Assembly (NCBI GenBank): GCA_958298945.1 | Contig: OY282608.1 | Location: forward strand, 14,609,933-14,673,932 | Direction: 5' to 3' | DNA from: Atherix ibis | Lineage: Eukaryota > Arthropoda > Insecta > Diptera > Athericidae | Length of the DNA stretch: 64,000 nucleotides | Shown here: positions 27,531-41,385 of the stretch, piece by piece | How positions within the stretch are numbered: position 1 is the stretch's first letter | How the letters are laid out: every line of letters begins with the position of its first letter | Translations under genes and position numbers: made by a program | Notes under the pieces: model-generated | Databases searched by the model: none | What the model was told of the DNA's origin: nothing | The model's input: the letters and a program-made list of their open reading frames with translations, nothing else

Positions 27531-30280
27531 AAACGAACAAACAAACAAACCAACAAACCAACAAACCAACAAACCAACAAACCAACAAGCCAACAAACCA
27601 ATAAACCAACAAATGAACAAACGAACAAACCAACAAACGAACAAACCAACAAACCAACAAACCAACAAACGAACAAACGAACAAACGAACAAACCAACAA
27701 GCCAACAAACCAACAAACCAACAAACCAACAAACCAACAAACCAACAAACCAACAAACCAACAAACCAACAAACCAACAAACGAACAAACAAACAAACCA
27801 ACAAACCAACAAACCAACAAACCAACAAGCCAACAAACCAACAATCCAACAAACCAACAAACCAACAAACCAACAAACGACCAAACCAACAAACAAACAA
27901 ACCAACAAACCAACAAACCAACAAACTAAGAAACCAACAAACTAACAAGGCAACAAAACAACAAACCAACAAACCAAGAAACGAACAAACCAACAAACGA
28001 ACAAACCAACAAACGAACAAACCAACAAACCAAGAAACGAACAAACCAACAAACCAACAAGCCAACAAACCAACAAACCAACAAACCAACAAACCAATAA
28101 ACCAACAAACCAAGAACCCATTAAACCAACAAACCAACAGGCCAACAAACCAAAAAATCTACAAACCAACAAACCAACAAACTAACAAACCAACAAGCCA
28201 ACAAACCAACAAACTAACAAACCAACAAACCAAGTAACCAACAAACCAACAAACCAACTAGCCAACAAACCAACAAACCAACAAACGAACAAACGAACAA
28301 ACCAACAAACGAACAAACCAACAAACCAACAAACCAACAAACGAACAAACCAACAAACCAACAAACCAACAAACGAACAAACCAACAAACGAACAAACGA
28401 ACAAACCAACAAACCAAGTAACCAACAAACCAACAAACGAACGAACCAACAAACAAACAGACCAACAAACGAACAAACCAACAAACGAACAAACCAACAA
28501 ACCAACAAACCAACAAACCAACAAACCAAAAAACCAAGAAACCAACAAGCCAACAAACCAACAAACCAACAAACCAACAAACCAACAAACCAACAAACCA
28601 AAAAACCAACAAACCAACAAACCAACAAACCAACAAACCAACAAACCAACAAACCAACAAACCAACAAACCAACAAACCAACAAACCAACAAACCAACAA
28701 ACGAACAAACAAACAAACCAACAAACCAACAAACCAACAAACCAACAAACCAAAAAACAGACAAACCAACAAGCCAACAAACCAACAAACCAACAAACCA
28801 ACAAACCAACAAACCAACAAACCAACAAACCAACAAACCAACAAACCAACAAACCAACAAACCAACAAACCAACAAACCAACAAACCAACAAACCAACAA
28901 ACCAACAAACCAACAAACCAACAAACCAACAAACCAACAAACCAACAAACCAATCAACCAACAAACCAACAGACCAACAAACGAACAAACCAACAAACAA
29001 ACAAACCAACAAACCAACAAACCAACAAACCAAGTAACCAACAAACCAACAAACTAACAAACCAAAAAACCAAGAAACCAACAAGCCAACAAACCAACAA
29101 ACCAACAAACCAACAAACCAACAAACCAACATACCAACAAACCAACAAACCAACAAACCAACAAACCAACAAACCAACAAACCAACAAACCAACAAACAA
29201 ACAAACCAACAAACGAACAAACCAACAAACCAACAAACCAACAAACCAACAAACCAACAAACCAACAAACCAAAAAACCAAGAAACCAACAAGCCAACAA
29301 ACCAACAAACCAACAAACCAACAAACCAACAAACCAACAAACCAACAAACCAACAAACCAACAAACCAACAAACCAACAAACCAACAAACCAACAAACCA
29401 ATAAACCAACAAACCAACAAACGAACAAACCAACAAACAAACAAACCAACAAACCAACAAACCAACAAACCAAGTAACCAACAAACCAACAAACCAACAA
29501 ACCAACAAACCAAGAAACCATTAAAACAACAAACCAACAAGCCAACAAACCAACAAACCAACAAACCAACAAACCACCAAACCAACAAACTAACAAACCA
29601 ACAGGCCAACAAACCAACAAACCAACAAACCAACAAACCAAGTAACCAACAAACCAACAAACCAACTAGCCAACAAACCAACAAACCAACAAACGAACAA
29701 ACGAACAAACCAACAAACGAACAAACGAACAAACCAACAAACCAACAAACCAAGTAACCAACAAACCAACAAACGAACAACACAATCAAACAAACCAACA
29801 AACGAACAAACCAACAAACGAACAAACCAACAAACGAACAAACCAACAAACCAACAAACCAATAAATCAACAAACCAAGAAACCAAGAAACCAACAAACC
29901 AACAAACCAACAAGCCAACAAACCAACAAACCAACAAACCAACAAACCAACAAACCAACAAACCAACAAACCAACAAACCAACAAACCAACAAACCAACA
30001 AACGAACAAAAAACAAACCAACAAACCAACAAACCAAAAAACCAACAAACCAACAAACCAACAAGCCAACAAACCAACAAACCAACAAACCAAGTAACCA
30101 ACAAACCAAGAAACCAACAAGCCAACAAACCAATAAACCAACAAACGAACAAACGAACAAACAAACATCCGAACAAATTAACAAACCAACAAACCAACAA
30201 ACGAACAAACCAACAAACCAACAAGCCAACAAACCAACAAACCAACAAGCCAACAAACCAACAAACCAACAAACCAACAA
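27530..30280 (+). repeat. Tandem duplication of 2,748 bp, copy 1
   Basis: Includes AATGAACAAACGAAC near 27612, CGACCAAACC near 27888, CTAACAAGGCAAC (AAGGC at 27947), AGAACCCATT near 28104, AACTAGCC near 28257, CGAACGAACC near 28440, AACAGACAAACC near 28755, a perfect core near 28775-28952, CCATTAAAAC (29518), ACACAATCAAAC near 29777 and ACATCCGAACAAATTA (30165). Offsets to copy 2 are 2,748 bp in the first part and 2,740 bp in the last, one octamer less. Confidence 0.88.
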
Positions 30281-33025
30281 ACGAACAAACAAACAAACCA
30301 ACAAACCAACAAACCAACAAACCAACAAACCAACAAGCCAACAAACCAATAAACCAACAAATGAACAAACGAACAAACCAACAAACGAACAAACCAACAA
30401 ACCAACAAACCAACAAACGAACAAACGAACAAACGAACAAACCAACAAGCCAACAAACCAACAAACCAACAAACCAACAAACCAACAAACCAACAAACCA
30501 ACAAACCAACAAACCAACAAACCAACAAACGAACAAACAAACAAACCAACAAACCAACAAACCAACAAACCAACAAGCCAACAAACCAACAATCCAACAA
30601 ACCAACAAACCAACAAACCAACAAACGACCAAACCAACAAACAAACAAACCAACAAACCAACAAACCAACAAACTAAGAAACCAACAAACTAACAAGGCA
30701 ACAAAACAACAAACCAACAAACCAAGAAACGAACAAACCAACAAACGAACAAACCAACAAACGAACAAACCAACAAACCAAGAAACGAACAAACCAACAA
30801 ACCAACAAGCCAACAAACCAACAAACCAACAAACCAACAAACCAATAAACCAACAAACCAAGAACCCATTAAACCAACAAACCAACAGGCCAACAAACCA
30901 AAAAATCTACAAACCAACAAACCAACAAACTAACAAACCAACAAGCCAACAAACCAACAAACTAACAAACCAACAAACCAAGTAACCAACAAACCAACAA
31001 ACCAACTAGCCAACAAACCAACAAACCAACAAACGAACAAACGAACAAACCAACAAACGAACAAACCAACAAACCAACAAACCAACAAACGAACAAACCA
31101 ACAAACCAACAAACCAACAAACGAACAAACCAACAAACGAACAAACGAACAAACCAACAAACCAAGTAACCAACAAACCAACAAACGAACGAACCAACAA
31201 ACAAACAGACCAACAAACGAACAAACCAACAAACGAACAAACCAACAAACCAACAAACCAACAAACCAACAAACCAAAAAACCAAGAAACCAACAAGCCA
31301 ACAAACCAACAAACCAACAAACCAACAAACCAACAAACCAACAAACCAAAAAACCAACAAACCAACAAACCAACAAACCAACAAACCAACAAACCAACAA
31401 ACCAACAAACCAACAAACCAACAAACCAACAAACCAACAAACCAACAAACGAACAAACAAACAAACCAACAAACCAACAAACCAACAAACCAACAAACCA
31501 AAAAACAGACAAACCAACAAGCCAACAAACCAACAAACCAACAAACCAACAAACCAACAAACCAACAAACCAACAAACCAACAAACCAACAAACCAACAA
31601 ACCAACAAACCAACAAACCAACAAACCAACAAACCAACAAACCAACAAACCAACAAACCAACAAACCAACAAACCAACAAACCAATCAACCAACAAACCA
31701 ACAGACCAACAAACGAACAAACCAACAAACAAACAAACCAACAAACCAACAAACCAACAAACCAAGTAACCAACAAACCAACAAACTAACAAACCAAAAA
31801 ACCAAGAAACCAACAAGCCAACAAACCAACAAACCAACAAACCAACAAACCAACAAACCAACAAACCAACAAACCAACAAACCAACAAACCAACAAACCA
31901 ACAAACCAACAAACCAACAAACCAACAAACCAACAAACAAACAAACCAACAAACGAACAAACCAACAAACCAACAAACCAACAAACCAACAAACCAACAA
32001 ACCAACAAACCAAAAAACCAAGAAACCAACAAGCCAACAAACCAACAAACCAACAAACCAACAAACCAACAAACCAACAAACCAACAAACCAACAAACCA
32101 ACAAACCAACAAACCAACAAACCAACAAACCAACAAACCAATAAACCAACAAACCAACAAACGAACAAACCAACAAACAAACAAACCAACAAACCAACAA
32201 ACCAACAAACCAAGTAACCAACAAACCAACAAACCAACAAACCAACAAACCAAGAAACCATTAAAACAACAAACCAACAAGCCAACAAACCAACAAACCA
32301 ACAAACCAACAAACCACCAAACCAACAAACTAACAAACCAACAGGCCAACAAACCAACAAACCAACAAACCAACAAACCAAGTAACCAACAAACCAACAA
32401 ACCAACTAGCCAACAAACCAACAAACCAACAAACGAACAAACCAACAAACGAACAAACGAACAAACCAACAAACCAACAAACCAAGTAACCAACAAACCA
32501 ACAAACGAACAACACAATCAAACAAACCAACAAACGAACAAACCAACAAACGAACAAACCAACAAACGAACAAACCAACAAACCAACAAACCAATAAATC
32601 AACAAACCAAGAAACCAAGAAACCAACAAACCAACAAACCAACAAGCCAACAAACCAACAAACCAACAAACCAACAAACCAACAAACCAACAAACCAACA
32701 AACCAACAAACCAACAAACCAACAAACCAACAAACCAACAAACGAACAAAAAACAAACCAACAAACCAACAAACCAAAAAACCAACAAACCAACAAACCA
32801 ACAAGCCAACAAACCAACAAACCAACAAACCAAGTAACCAACAAACCAAGAAACCAACAAGCCAACAAACCAATAAACCAACAAACGAACAAACGAACAA
32901 ACAAACATCCGAACAAATTAACAAACCAACAAACCAACAAACGAACAAACCAACAAACCAACAAGCCAACAAACCAACAAACCAACAAGCCAACAAACCA
33001 ACAAACCAACAAACCAACAAACGAA
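30281..33025 (+). repeat. Tandem duplication of 2,748 bp, copy 2
   Basis: Repeats copy 1: AAGGC at 30695, AACAGACAAACC near 31505, CCATTAAAAC at 32258, ACACAATCAAAC near 32511 and ACATCCG at 32905. The boundary lies within the shared stretch AACGAACAAACAAACAAACC near 30280. There the B tail of copy 1 passes directly into the start of the AATGAAC module of copy 2, the expected product of unequal exchange at a short shared sequence. Confidence 0.88.
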
Positions 33026-34670
33026 CAAACAAACAAACCCACAAACAAACAAACCAACAAACCAACAAACCAACAAACCAAAAAGTCAACAAACCAACAA
33101 ACCAACAAACCAACAAACCAACAAACCAACAAGGCAACAAACCAACAAACCAACAAGCCAACAAACCAAAAAGCCAACAAACCAACAAACCAACAAACGA
33201 ATAAACAAACAAGCCAACAAACCAACAAACCAACAAACCAACAAGCCAACAAGCCAACAAAAAAACAAACAAACAAACAAACAAACCAACAAACCAACAA
33301 ACCAACAAACCAAGTAACCAACAAACCAACAAACGAACAAAACCAACTAACAAACAAACCAACAAACGAACAAACCAACAAACGAATAAACCAACAAACC
33401 AACAAACCAACTAACCAACAAACCAACAAACCGAGAACCCATTAAACCAACAAACCAACAAGCCAACAAACGAACAAACCAACAAATCAACAAACCAACA
33501 AACGAACAAACCTACAAACGAACAAACGAACAAACCAACAAACCAAGTAACCAACAAACCAACAAACGAACGAACCAACAAACAAACAAACCAACAAACG
33601 AACAAACCAACAAACGAACAAACCAACAAACCGACAAACCAACAAACCAACAAACCAAAAAACCAAGAAACCAACAAGCCAACAAACCAACAAACCAACA
33701 AACCAACAAACCAACAAACCAACAAACCAACAAACCAACAAACCAACAAACGAACAAACAAACAAACCAACAAACCAACAAACCAACAAACCAACAAACC
33801 AAAAAACCAACAAACCAACAAACCAACAAGCCAACAAACCAACAAACCAACAAACCAAGTAACCAACAAACCAAGAAATCAACAAGCCAACAAACCAATA
33901 AACCAACAAACGAACAAACCAACAAACGGACACACCAACAAACCAACAAACCAACAAACGAACAAACCAACAAACCAACAAGCCAACAAACGAACAAACC
34001 AACAAGCCAACAAACCAACAAACCAACAAACTAGCAAACAAACAAACCAACAAACAAACAAACCAACAAACCAACAAACCAACAAACCAACAAGCCAACA
34101 AACCAACAAACCGACAAGCCAACAAACCAACAAGCCAACAAACCAACAAACCAACAAACGAACATACAAACAAACCAACAAACCAACAAACCAACAAACC
34201 AACAAGCCAACAAGCCAACAAACGAACAAACAAATAAACCAACAAACCAACAAACCAACAAACGAACAAACCAACAAACCAACAAGCCAACAAACCAACA
34301 AACCAACAAGCCAACTAACCAACAAACCAACAAACGAACAAACAAACAAACCAACAAACCAACAAACCAACAAATCAACAAGCCAACAAACCCACAAACC
34401 AACAAGCCAACTAACCAACAAATCTACAAACGAACAAACAAACAAACCAACAAACCAACAAATCAACAAACCAACAAACCAACAAACCAACAAACCAACA
34501 AACAAACAAACCAACAAACCAACAAACCAACAAACCAACAAACCAACAAACCAACAAACCAACAAACCAACAAACCAAGTAACCAACAAACCAACAAACC
34601 AACAAACCAACAAACCAGCAAACTAACAAACCAACAAACCAACAAACCAACAAACCAACAAACCAACAAG
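33026..34670 (+). repeat. B tail, shortened C and truncated D (round 3)
   Basis: B tail with AAAAAGTCAAC near 33079 and AAGGCAACAAACC near 33131. In C, CCAACTAACCAACAAACC near 33409 runs straight into AACAAACCGAGAACCCATT, so about 0.4 kb of C seen in rounds 1, 2 and 4 is missing. D follows with AAGAAATCAACAAGCC near 33870, ACGGACACACC (33926) and AACTAGCAAACAAAC near 34030, and breaks off near 34.67 kb in plain octamers. The whole stretch recurs about 5,223-5,231 bp downstream. Confidence 0.82.
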
Positions 34671-35965
34671 CCAACAAACCAACAAACCAACAAACCAACA
34701 AACCAACAAACCAACAAACCAACAAACCAACAAACCAACAAACCAACAAACCAACAAACCAACAAACCAATAAACCAACAAACCAACAAACGAACAAACC
34801 AACAAACAAATAAACAAACAAACCAACAAACCAACAAACCAACAAACCAAGTAACCAACAAACCAACAAACCAACAAACCAAGAAACCATTAAAACAACA
34901 AACCAACAAGCCAACAAACCAACAAACCAACAAACCAACAAACCACCAAACCAACAAACTAACAAACCAACAGGCCAACAAACCAACAAACCAACAAACC
35001 AACAAACCAAGTAACCAACAAACCAACAAACCAACTAGCCAACAAACCAACAAACCAACAAACGAACAAACCAACAAACGAACAAACGAACAAACCAACA
35101 AACCAACAAACCAAGTAACCAACAAACCAACAAACGAACAACACAATCAAACAAACCAACAAACGAACAAACCAACAAACGAACAAACGTACAAACGAAC
35201 AAACCAACAAACCAACAAACCAATAAATCAACAAACCAAGAAACCAAGAAACCAACAAACCAACAAACCAACAAGCCAACAAACCAACAAACCAACAAAC
35301 CAACAAACCAACAAACCAACAAACCAACAAACCAACAAACCAACAAACCAACAAACCAACAAACGAACAAAAAAACAAACCAACAAACCAACAAACCAAA
35401 AAACCAACAAACCAACAAACCAACAAGCCAACAAACCAACAAACCAACAAACCAAGTAACCAACAAACCAAGAAACCAACAAGCCAACAAACCAATAAAC
35501 CAACAAACGAACAAACGAACAAACAAACATCCGAACAAATTAACAAACCAACAAACCAACAAACGAACAAACCAACAAACCAACAAGCCAACAAACCAAC
35601 AAACCAACAAGCCAACAAACCAACAAACCAACAAACCAACAAACGAACAAACAAACAAACCCACAAACAAACAAACCAACAAACCAACAAACCAACAAAC
35701 CAAAAAGTCAACAAACCAACAACCCAACAAACCAACAAACCAACAAACCAACAAGTCAACAAACCAACAAACCAACAAGCCAACAAGCCAACAAGCCAAC
35801 AAACCAACAAACCAACAAACGAATAAACAAACAAGCCAACAAACCAACAAACCAACAAACCAACAAGCCAACAAGCCAACAAACGAACAAACAAACAAAC
35901 AAACAAACCAACAAACCAACAAACCAACAAACCAAGTAACCAACAAACCAACAAACGAACAAAAC
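34671..35965 (+). repeat. Short P remnant and full B module (round 4)
   Basis: Plain octamers from about 34.67 to 34.77 kb stand where a P module of 1-2 kb is found in other rounds. B then has CCATTAAAAC (34886), AACAGGCC near 34970, AACTAGCC near 35034, ACACAATCAAAC near 35140, AACGTACAAACG near 35186, ACATCCGAACAAATTA (35527), AAAAAGTCAAC near 35703 and AACAACCC near 35720. AACGTAC is shared only with the B module at 41.69 kb and supports common descent. Confidence 0.82.
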
Positions 35966-38015
35966 CAACTAACAAACAAACCAACAAACGAACAAACCAA
36001 CAAACGAATAAACCAACAAACCAACAAACCAACTAACCAACAAACGAAGAAACCAAGAAGCCAAGAAACCAGCAAGCCAACAACCCAACAAACGAACAAA
36101 CAAACAAACCAACAAACCAATAAACCAACAAACGAACAAACAAACAAACCAACAAACCAATAAACCAACAAACCAACAAACGAGCAAACCAACAAACAAA
36201 CAAACCAACAAACCGACCAACCAACAAACCAAGTAACCAACAAACCAACAAACCAACAAACCAACAAACCAAGAACCCATTAAACCAACAAACCAACAAG
36301 CCAACAAACCAACAAACCAACAAACCTACAAACCTACAAACCAACAAACTAACAAACCAACAAACAAACAAACCAACAAACCGACAAACCAACAAACCAA
36401 GTAACCAACAAACCAACAAACCAACAAACCAACAAACCGAGAACCCATTAAACCAACAAACCAACAAGCCAACAAACGAACAAACCAACAAACCAACAAA
36501 CCAACAAACGAACAAACCTACAAATGAACAAACGAACAAACCAACAAACCAAGTAACCAACAAACCAACAAACGAACGAACCAACAAACAAACAAACCAA
36601 CAAACGAACAAACCAACAAACGAACAAACCAACAAACCAACAAACCAACAAACCAACAAACCAAAAAACCAAGAAACCAACAAGCTAACAAACCAACAAA
36701 CCAACAAACCAACAAACCAACAAACCAAAAAACCAACAAACCAACAAACCAACAAACCAACAAACCAACAAACCAACAAACCAACAAACGAACAAACAAA
36801 AAACCAACAAACCAACAAACCAACAAACCAAAAAACCAACAAACCAACAAACCAACAAGCCAACAAACCAACAAACCAACAAACCAAGTAACCAAAAAAC
36901 CAAGAAACCAACAAGCCAACAAACCCATAAACCAACAAACGAACAAACCAACAAACGGACACACCAACAAACCAACAAACCAACAAACGAACAAACCAAC
37001 AAACCAACAAGCCAACAAACGAACAAACCAACAAGCCAACAAACCAACAAACCAACAAACCAACAAACTAACAAACAAACAAACCAACAAACAAACAAAC
37101 CAACAAACCAACAAACCAACAAACCAACAAGCCAACAAACCAACAAACCGACAAGCCAACAAACCAACAAGCCAACAAACCAACAAACCAACAAACGAAC
37201 ATACAAACAAACCAACAAACCAACAAACCAACAAACCAACAAGCCAACAATCCAACAAACGAACAAACAAATAAACCAACAAACCAACAAACCAACAAAC
37301 CAACAAACGAACAAACCAACAAACCAACAAACCAACAAGCCAACAAACCAACAAACCAACAAGCCAACTAACCAACAAACCAACAAACGAACAAACAAAC
37401 AAACCAACAAACCAACAAACCAACAAACCAACAAGCCAACAAACCCACAAACCAACAAGCCAACAAACCAACAAATCTACAAACGAACAAACAAACAAAC
37501 CAACAAACCAACAAATCAACAAACCAACAAACCAACAAACCAACAAACAAACAAACCAACAAACCAACAAACCAACAAACCAACAAACCAACAAACCAAC
37601 AAACCAACAAACCAAGTAACCAACAAACCAACAAACCAACAAACCAACAAACCAGCAAACTAACAAACCAACAAACCAACAAACCAACAAACCAACAAAC
37701 CAACAAGCCAACAAACCAACAAACCAACAAATCAACAAACCAAGTAACCAACAAACCGACAAACCAACAAGACAACAAACCAACAAACCAACAAACGAAC
37801 AAACGAACAAACCAACAAACGAACAAACGAACAAACCAACAAACAAACAAACAAACAAACGAACAAACCAACAAACCAACAAGCCAACAAACCAACAAAC
37901 CAACAAACCAACAAGCCAACAAACCAACAAACCAACAAACGAACAAACAAACAAACCCACAAACCAACAAACCAACAAACCAAGTAACAACCAAACCAAC
38001 AAACGAACAAAAACA
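35966..38015 (+). repeat. C-D round 4, truncated at its end
   Basis: CCGACCAACC (36213), AGAACCCATT near 36273, doubled CCTACAAACCTACAAACC near 36324, AGAACCCATT near 36440, CGAACGAACC near 36574, ACGGACACACC (36955), AAGACAAC near 37768 and GTAACAACC near 37984. After ACAAAAACAACAAACC near 38004 the D end (CTAAAAAACC, AAGATAAC) is missing and B-type sequence follows. It matches 42,482 onward at a constant offset of 6,516 bp. Confidence 0.84.
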
Positions 38016-40185
38016 ACAAACCAACAAGCCAACAAACCAACAAACCAACAAACCAAGTAACCAACAAACCAAGAAACCAACAAGCCAACAAACCAATAAA
38101 CCAACAAACGAACAAACGAACAAACAAACATCCGAACAAATTAACAAACCAACAAACAAACAAACGAACAAACCAACAAACCAACAAGCCAACAAACCAA
38201 CAAACCAACAAGCCAACAAACCAACAAACCAACAAACCAACAAACGAACAAACAAACAAACCCACAAACAAACAAACCAACAAACCAACAAACCAACAAA
38301 CCAAAAAGTCAACAAACCAACAAACCAACAAACCAACAAACCAACAAACCAACAAGGCAACAAACCAACAAACCAACAAGCCAACAAACCAAAAAGCCAA
38401 CAAACCAACAAACCAACAAACGAATAAACAAACAAGCCAACAAACCAACAAACCAACAAACCAACAAGCCAACAAGCCAACAAACAAACAAACAAACAAA
38501 CAAACAAACCAACAAACCAACAAACCAACAAACCAAGTAACCAACAAACCAACAAACGAACAAAACCAACTAACAAACAAACCAACAAACGAACAAACCA
38601 ACAAACGAATAAACCAACAAACCAACAAACCAACTAACCAACAAACCAACAAACCGAGAACCCATTAAACCAACAAACCAACAAGCCAACAAACGAACAA
38701 ACCAACAAATCAACAAACCAACAAACGAACAAACCTACAAACGAACAAACGAACAAACCAACAAACCAAGTAACCAACAAACCAACAAACGAACGAACCA
38801 ACAAACAAACAAACCAACAAACGAACAAACCAACAAACGAACAAACCAACAAACCGACAAACCAACAAACCAACAAACCAAAAAACCAAGAAACCAACAA
38901 GCCAACAAACCAACAAACCAACAAACCAACAAACCAACAAACCAACAAACCAACAAACCAACAAACCAACAAACGAACAAACAAACAAACCAACAAACCA
39001 ACAAACCAACAAACCAACAAACCAACAAACCAAAAAACCAACAAACCAACAAACCAACAAGCCAACAAACCAACAAACCAACAAACCAAGTAACCAACAA
39101 ACCAAGAAATCAACAAGCCAACAAACCAATAAACCAACAAACGAACAAACCAACAAACGGACACACCAACAAACCAACAAACCAACAAACGAACAAACCA
39201 ACAAACCAACAAGCCAACAAACGAACAAACCAACAAGCCAACAAACCAACAAACCAACAAACTAGCAAACAAACAAACCAACAAACAAACAAACCAACAA
39301 ACCAACAAACCAACAAACCAACAAGCCAACAAACCAACAAACCGACAAGCCAACAAACCAACAAGCCAACAAACCAACAAACCAACAAACGAACATACAA
39401 ACAAACCAACAAACCAACAAACCAACAAACCAACAAGCCAACAAGCCAACAAACGAACAAACAAATAAACCAACAAACCAACAAACCAACAAACGAACAA
39501 ACCAACAAACCAACAAGCCAACAAACCAACAAACCAACAAGCCAACTAACCAACAAACCAACAAACGAACAAACAAACAAACCAACAAACCAACAAACCA
39601 ACAAATCAACAAGCCAACAAACCCACAAACCAACAAGCCAACTAACCAACAAATCTACAAACGAACAAACAAACAAACCAACAAACCAACAAATCAACAA
39701 ACCAACAAACCAACAAACCAACAAACCAACAAACAAACAAACCAACAAACCAACAAACCAACAAACCAACAAACCAACAAACCAACAAACCAACAAACCA
39801 ACAAACCAAGTAACCAACAAACCAACAAACCAACAAACCAACAAACCAGCAAACTAACAAACCAACAAACCAACAAACCAACAAACCAACAAACCAACAA
39901 GCCAACAAACCAACAAACCAACAAATCAACAAACCAAGTAACCAACAAACCAACAAACCAACAAGACAACAAACCAACAAACCAACAAACGAACAAACGA
40001 ACAAACCAACAAACGAACAAACCAACAAACAAACAAACAAACAAACGAACAAACCAACAAACCAACAAGCCAACAAACCAACAAACCAACAAACCAACAA
40101 GCCAACAAACCAACAAACCAACAAACGAACAAACAAACAAACCCACAAACCAACAAACCAACAAACCAAGTAACAACCAAACCAA
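38016..40185 (+). repeat. Partial B, shortened C and D (round 5)
   Basis: Only the last half of B is present: ACATCCG at 38128, AAAAAGTCAAC near 38304. C has the same 0.4-kb deletion junction as near 33.42 kb (here near 38.64 kb). D has AAGAAATCAACAAGCC near 39101, ACGGACACACC (39157), AACTAGCAAACAAAC near 39261, AAGACAAC near 39963 and GTAACAACC near 40171. Offset from round 3 is 5,223-5,231 bp. Confidence 0.83.
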
Positions 40186-41385
40186 CAAACGACCAAACCA
40201 ACAAACAAACAAACCAACCAACCAACAAACCAACAAACTAAGAAACCAACAAACTAACAAGGCAACAAAACAACAAACCAACAAACCAACAAACGAACAA
40301 ACCAACAAACGAACAAACCAACAAACCAAGAAACGAACAAACCAACAAACCAACAAGCTAACAACCAACAAACCAACAAACCAAGTAACCAACAAACCAA
40401 CAAACCAACAAGCCAACAAACCAATAAACCAACAAACGAACAAACGAACAAACCAACAAACGAACAAACCAACAAACCAACAACCCAACAAACCTACAAA
40501 CCAACAAGCCAACAAACCAACAAACCAACAAACGAACAAACAAACAAACCAACAAACCAACAAACCAACAAACCAACAAACCAACAAACCAACAAACGAA
40601 TAAACAACAAACCAACAAACCAACAAACCTACAAACGAACAAACAAACAAACCAACAAACCAACAAACCAACAAACCAACAAACCAACAAATCAACAAAC
40701 CGACAAACCAACAAACCAACAAACCAACAAACCAACAAACCAACAAACCAACAAACCAACAAACCAACAAACCAAGAAACGAACAAACCAACAAACCAAC
40801 AAGCTAACAACCAACAAACGAACAAACCAACAAACAAACAAACCAACAAACCAACAAACCAACAAACCAAGTAACCAACAAACCAACAAACCAACAAACC
40901 AAAAAACCAAGAAACCAACAAGCCAACAAACCAACAAACCAACAAACCAACAAACCAACAAACCAACAAACCAACAAACCAACAAACCAACAAACCAATA
41001 AACCAACAAACCAACAAACCAACAAACCAACAAACCAACAAACCAACAAACGAACAAACAAACAAACCAACAAACGAACAAACCAACAAACCAACAAACC
41101 AACAAACCAACAAACCAACAAACCAACAAACCAAAAAACCAAGAAACCAACAAGCCAACAAACCAACAAACCAACAAACCAACAAACCAACAAACCAACA
41201 AACCAACAAACCAACAAACCAACAAACCAACAAACCAACAAACCAACAAACCAACAAACCAACAAACCAATAAACCAACAAACCAACAAACGAACAAACC
41301 AACAAACAAACAAACAAACAAACCAACAAACCAACAAACCAACAAACCAAGTAACCAACAAACCAACAAACCAACAAACCAAGAA
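40186..41385 (+). repeat. P module after a D-to-CGACC junction (round 5-6)
   Basis: GTAACAACCAAACC passes into AACGACCAAACC near 40180-40195; elsewhere D continues with AACGAACAAAAACAAC. CTAACAAGGCAAC follows (AAGGC near 40259), then AAGCTAACAACC twice (near 40355 and 40800), CAACCCAACAAACCTAC near 40482, AATAAACAACAAACC near 40600 and P cores. The same junction and order occur near 60.11-61.3 kb. Confidence 0.82.

Noticed and set aside
28182..30656. Open frame of 824 codons on the - strand, and many others of 100-674 codons on both strands
   Set aside because: They translate to the frame-independent octapeptide cycles LLVCWFVG or TNKPTNQQ, overlap each other in all frames, and end only where a chance variant (CTA, TTA or TCA on the + strand) falls in frame. 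There is no domain, signal of selection or gene-like start, so no CDS is annotated.
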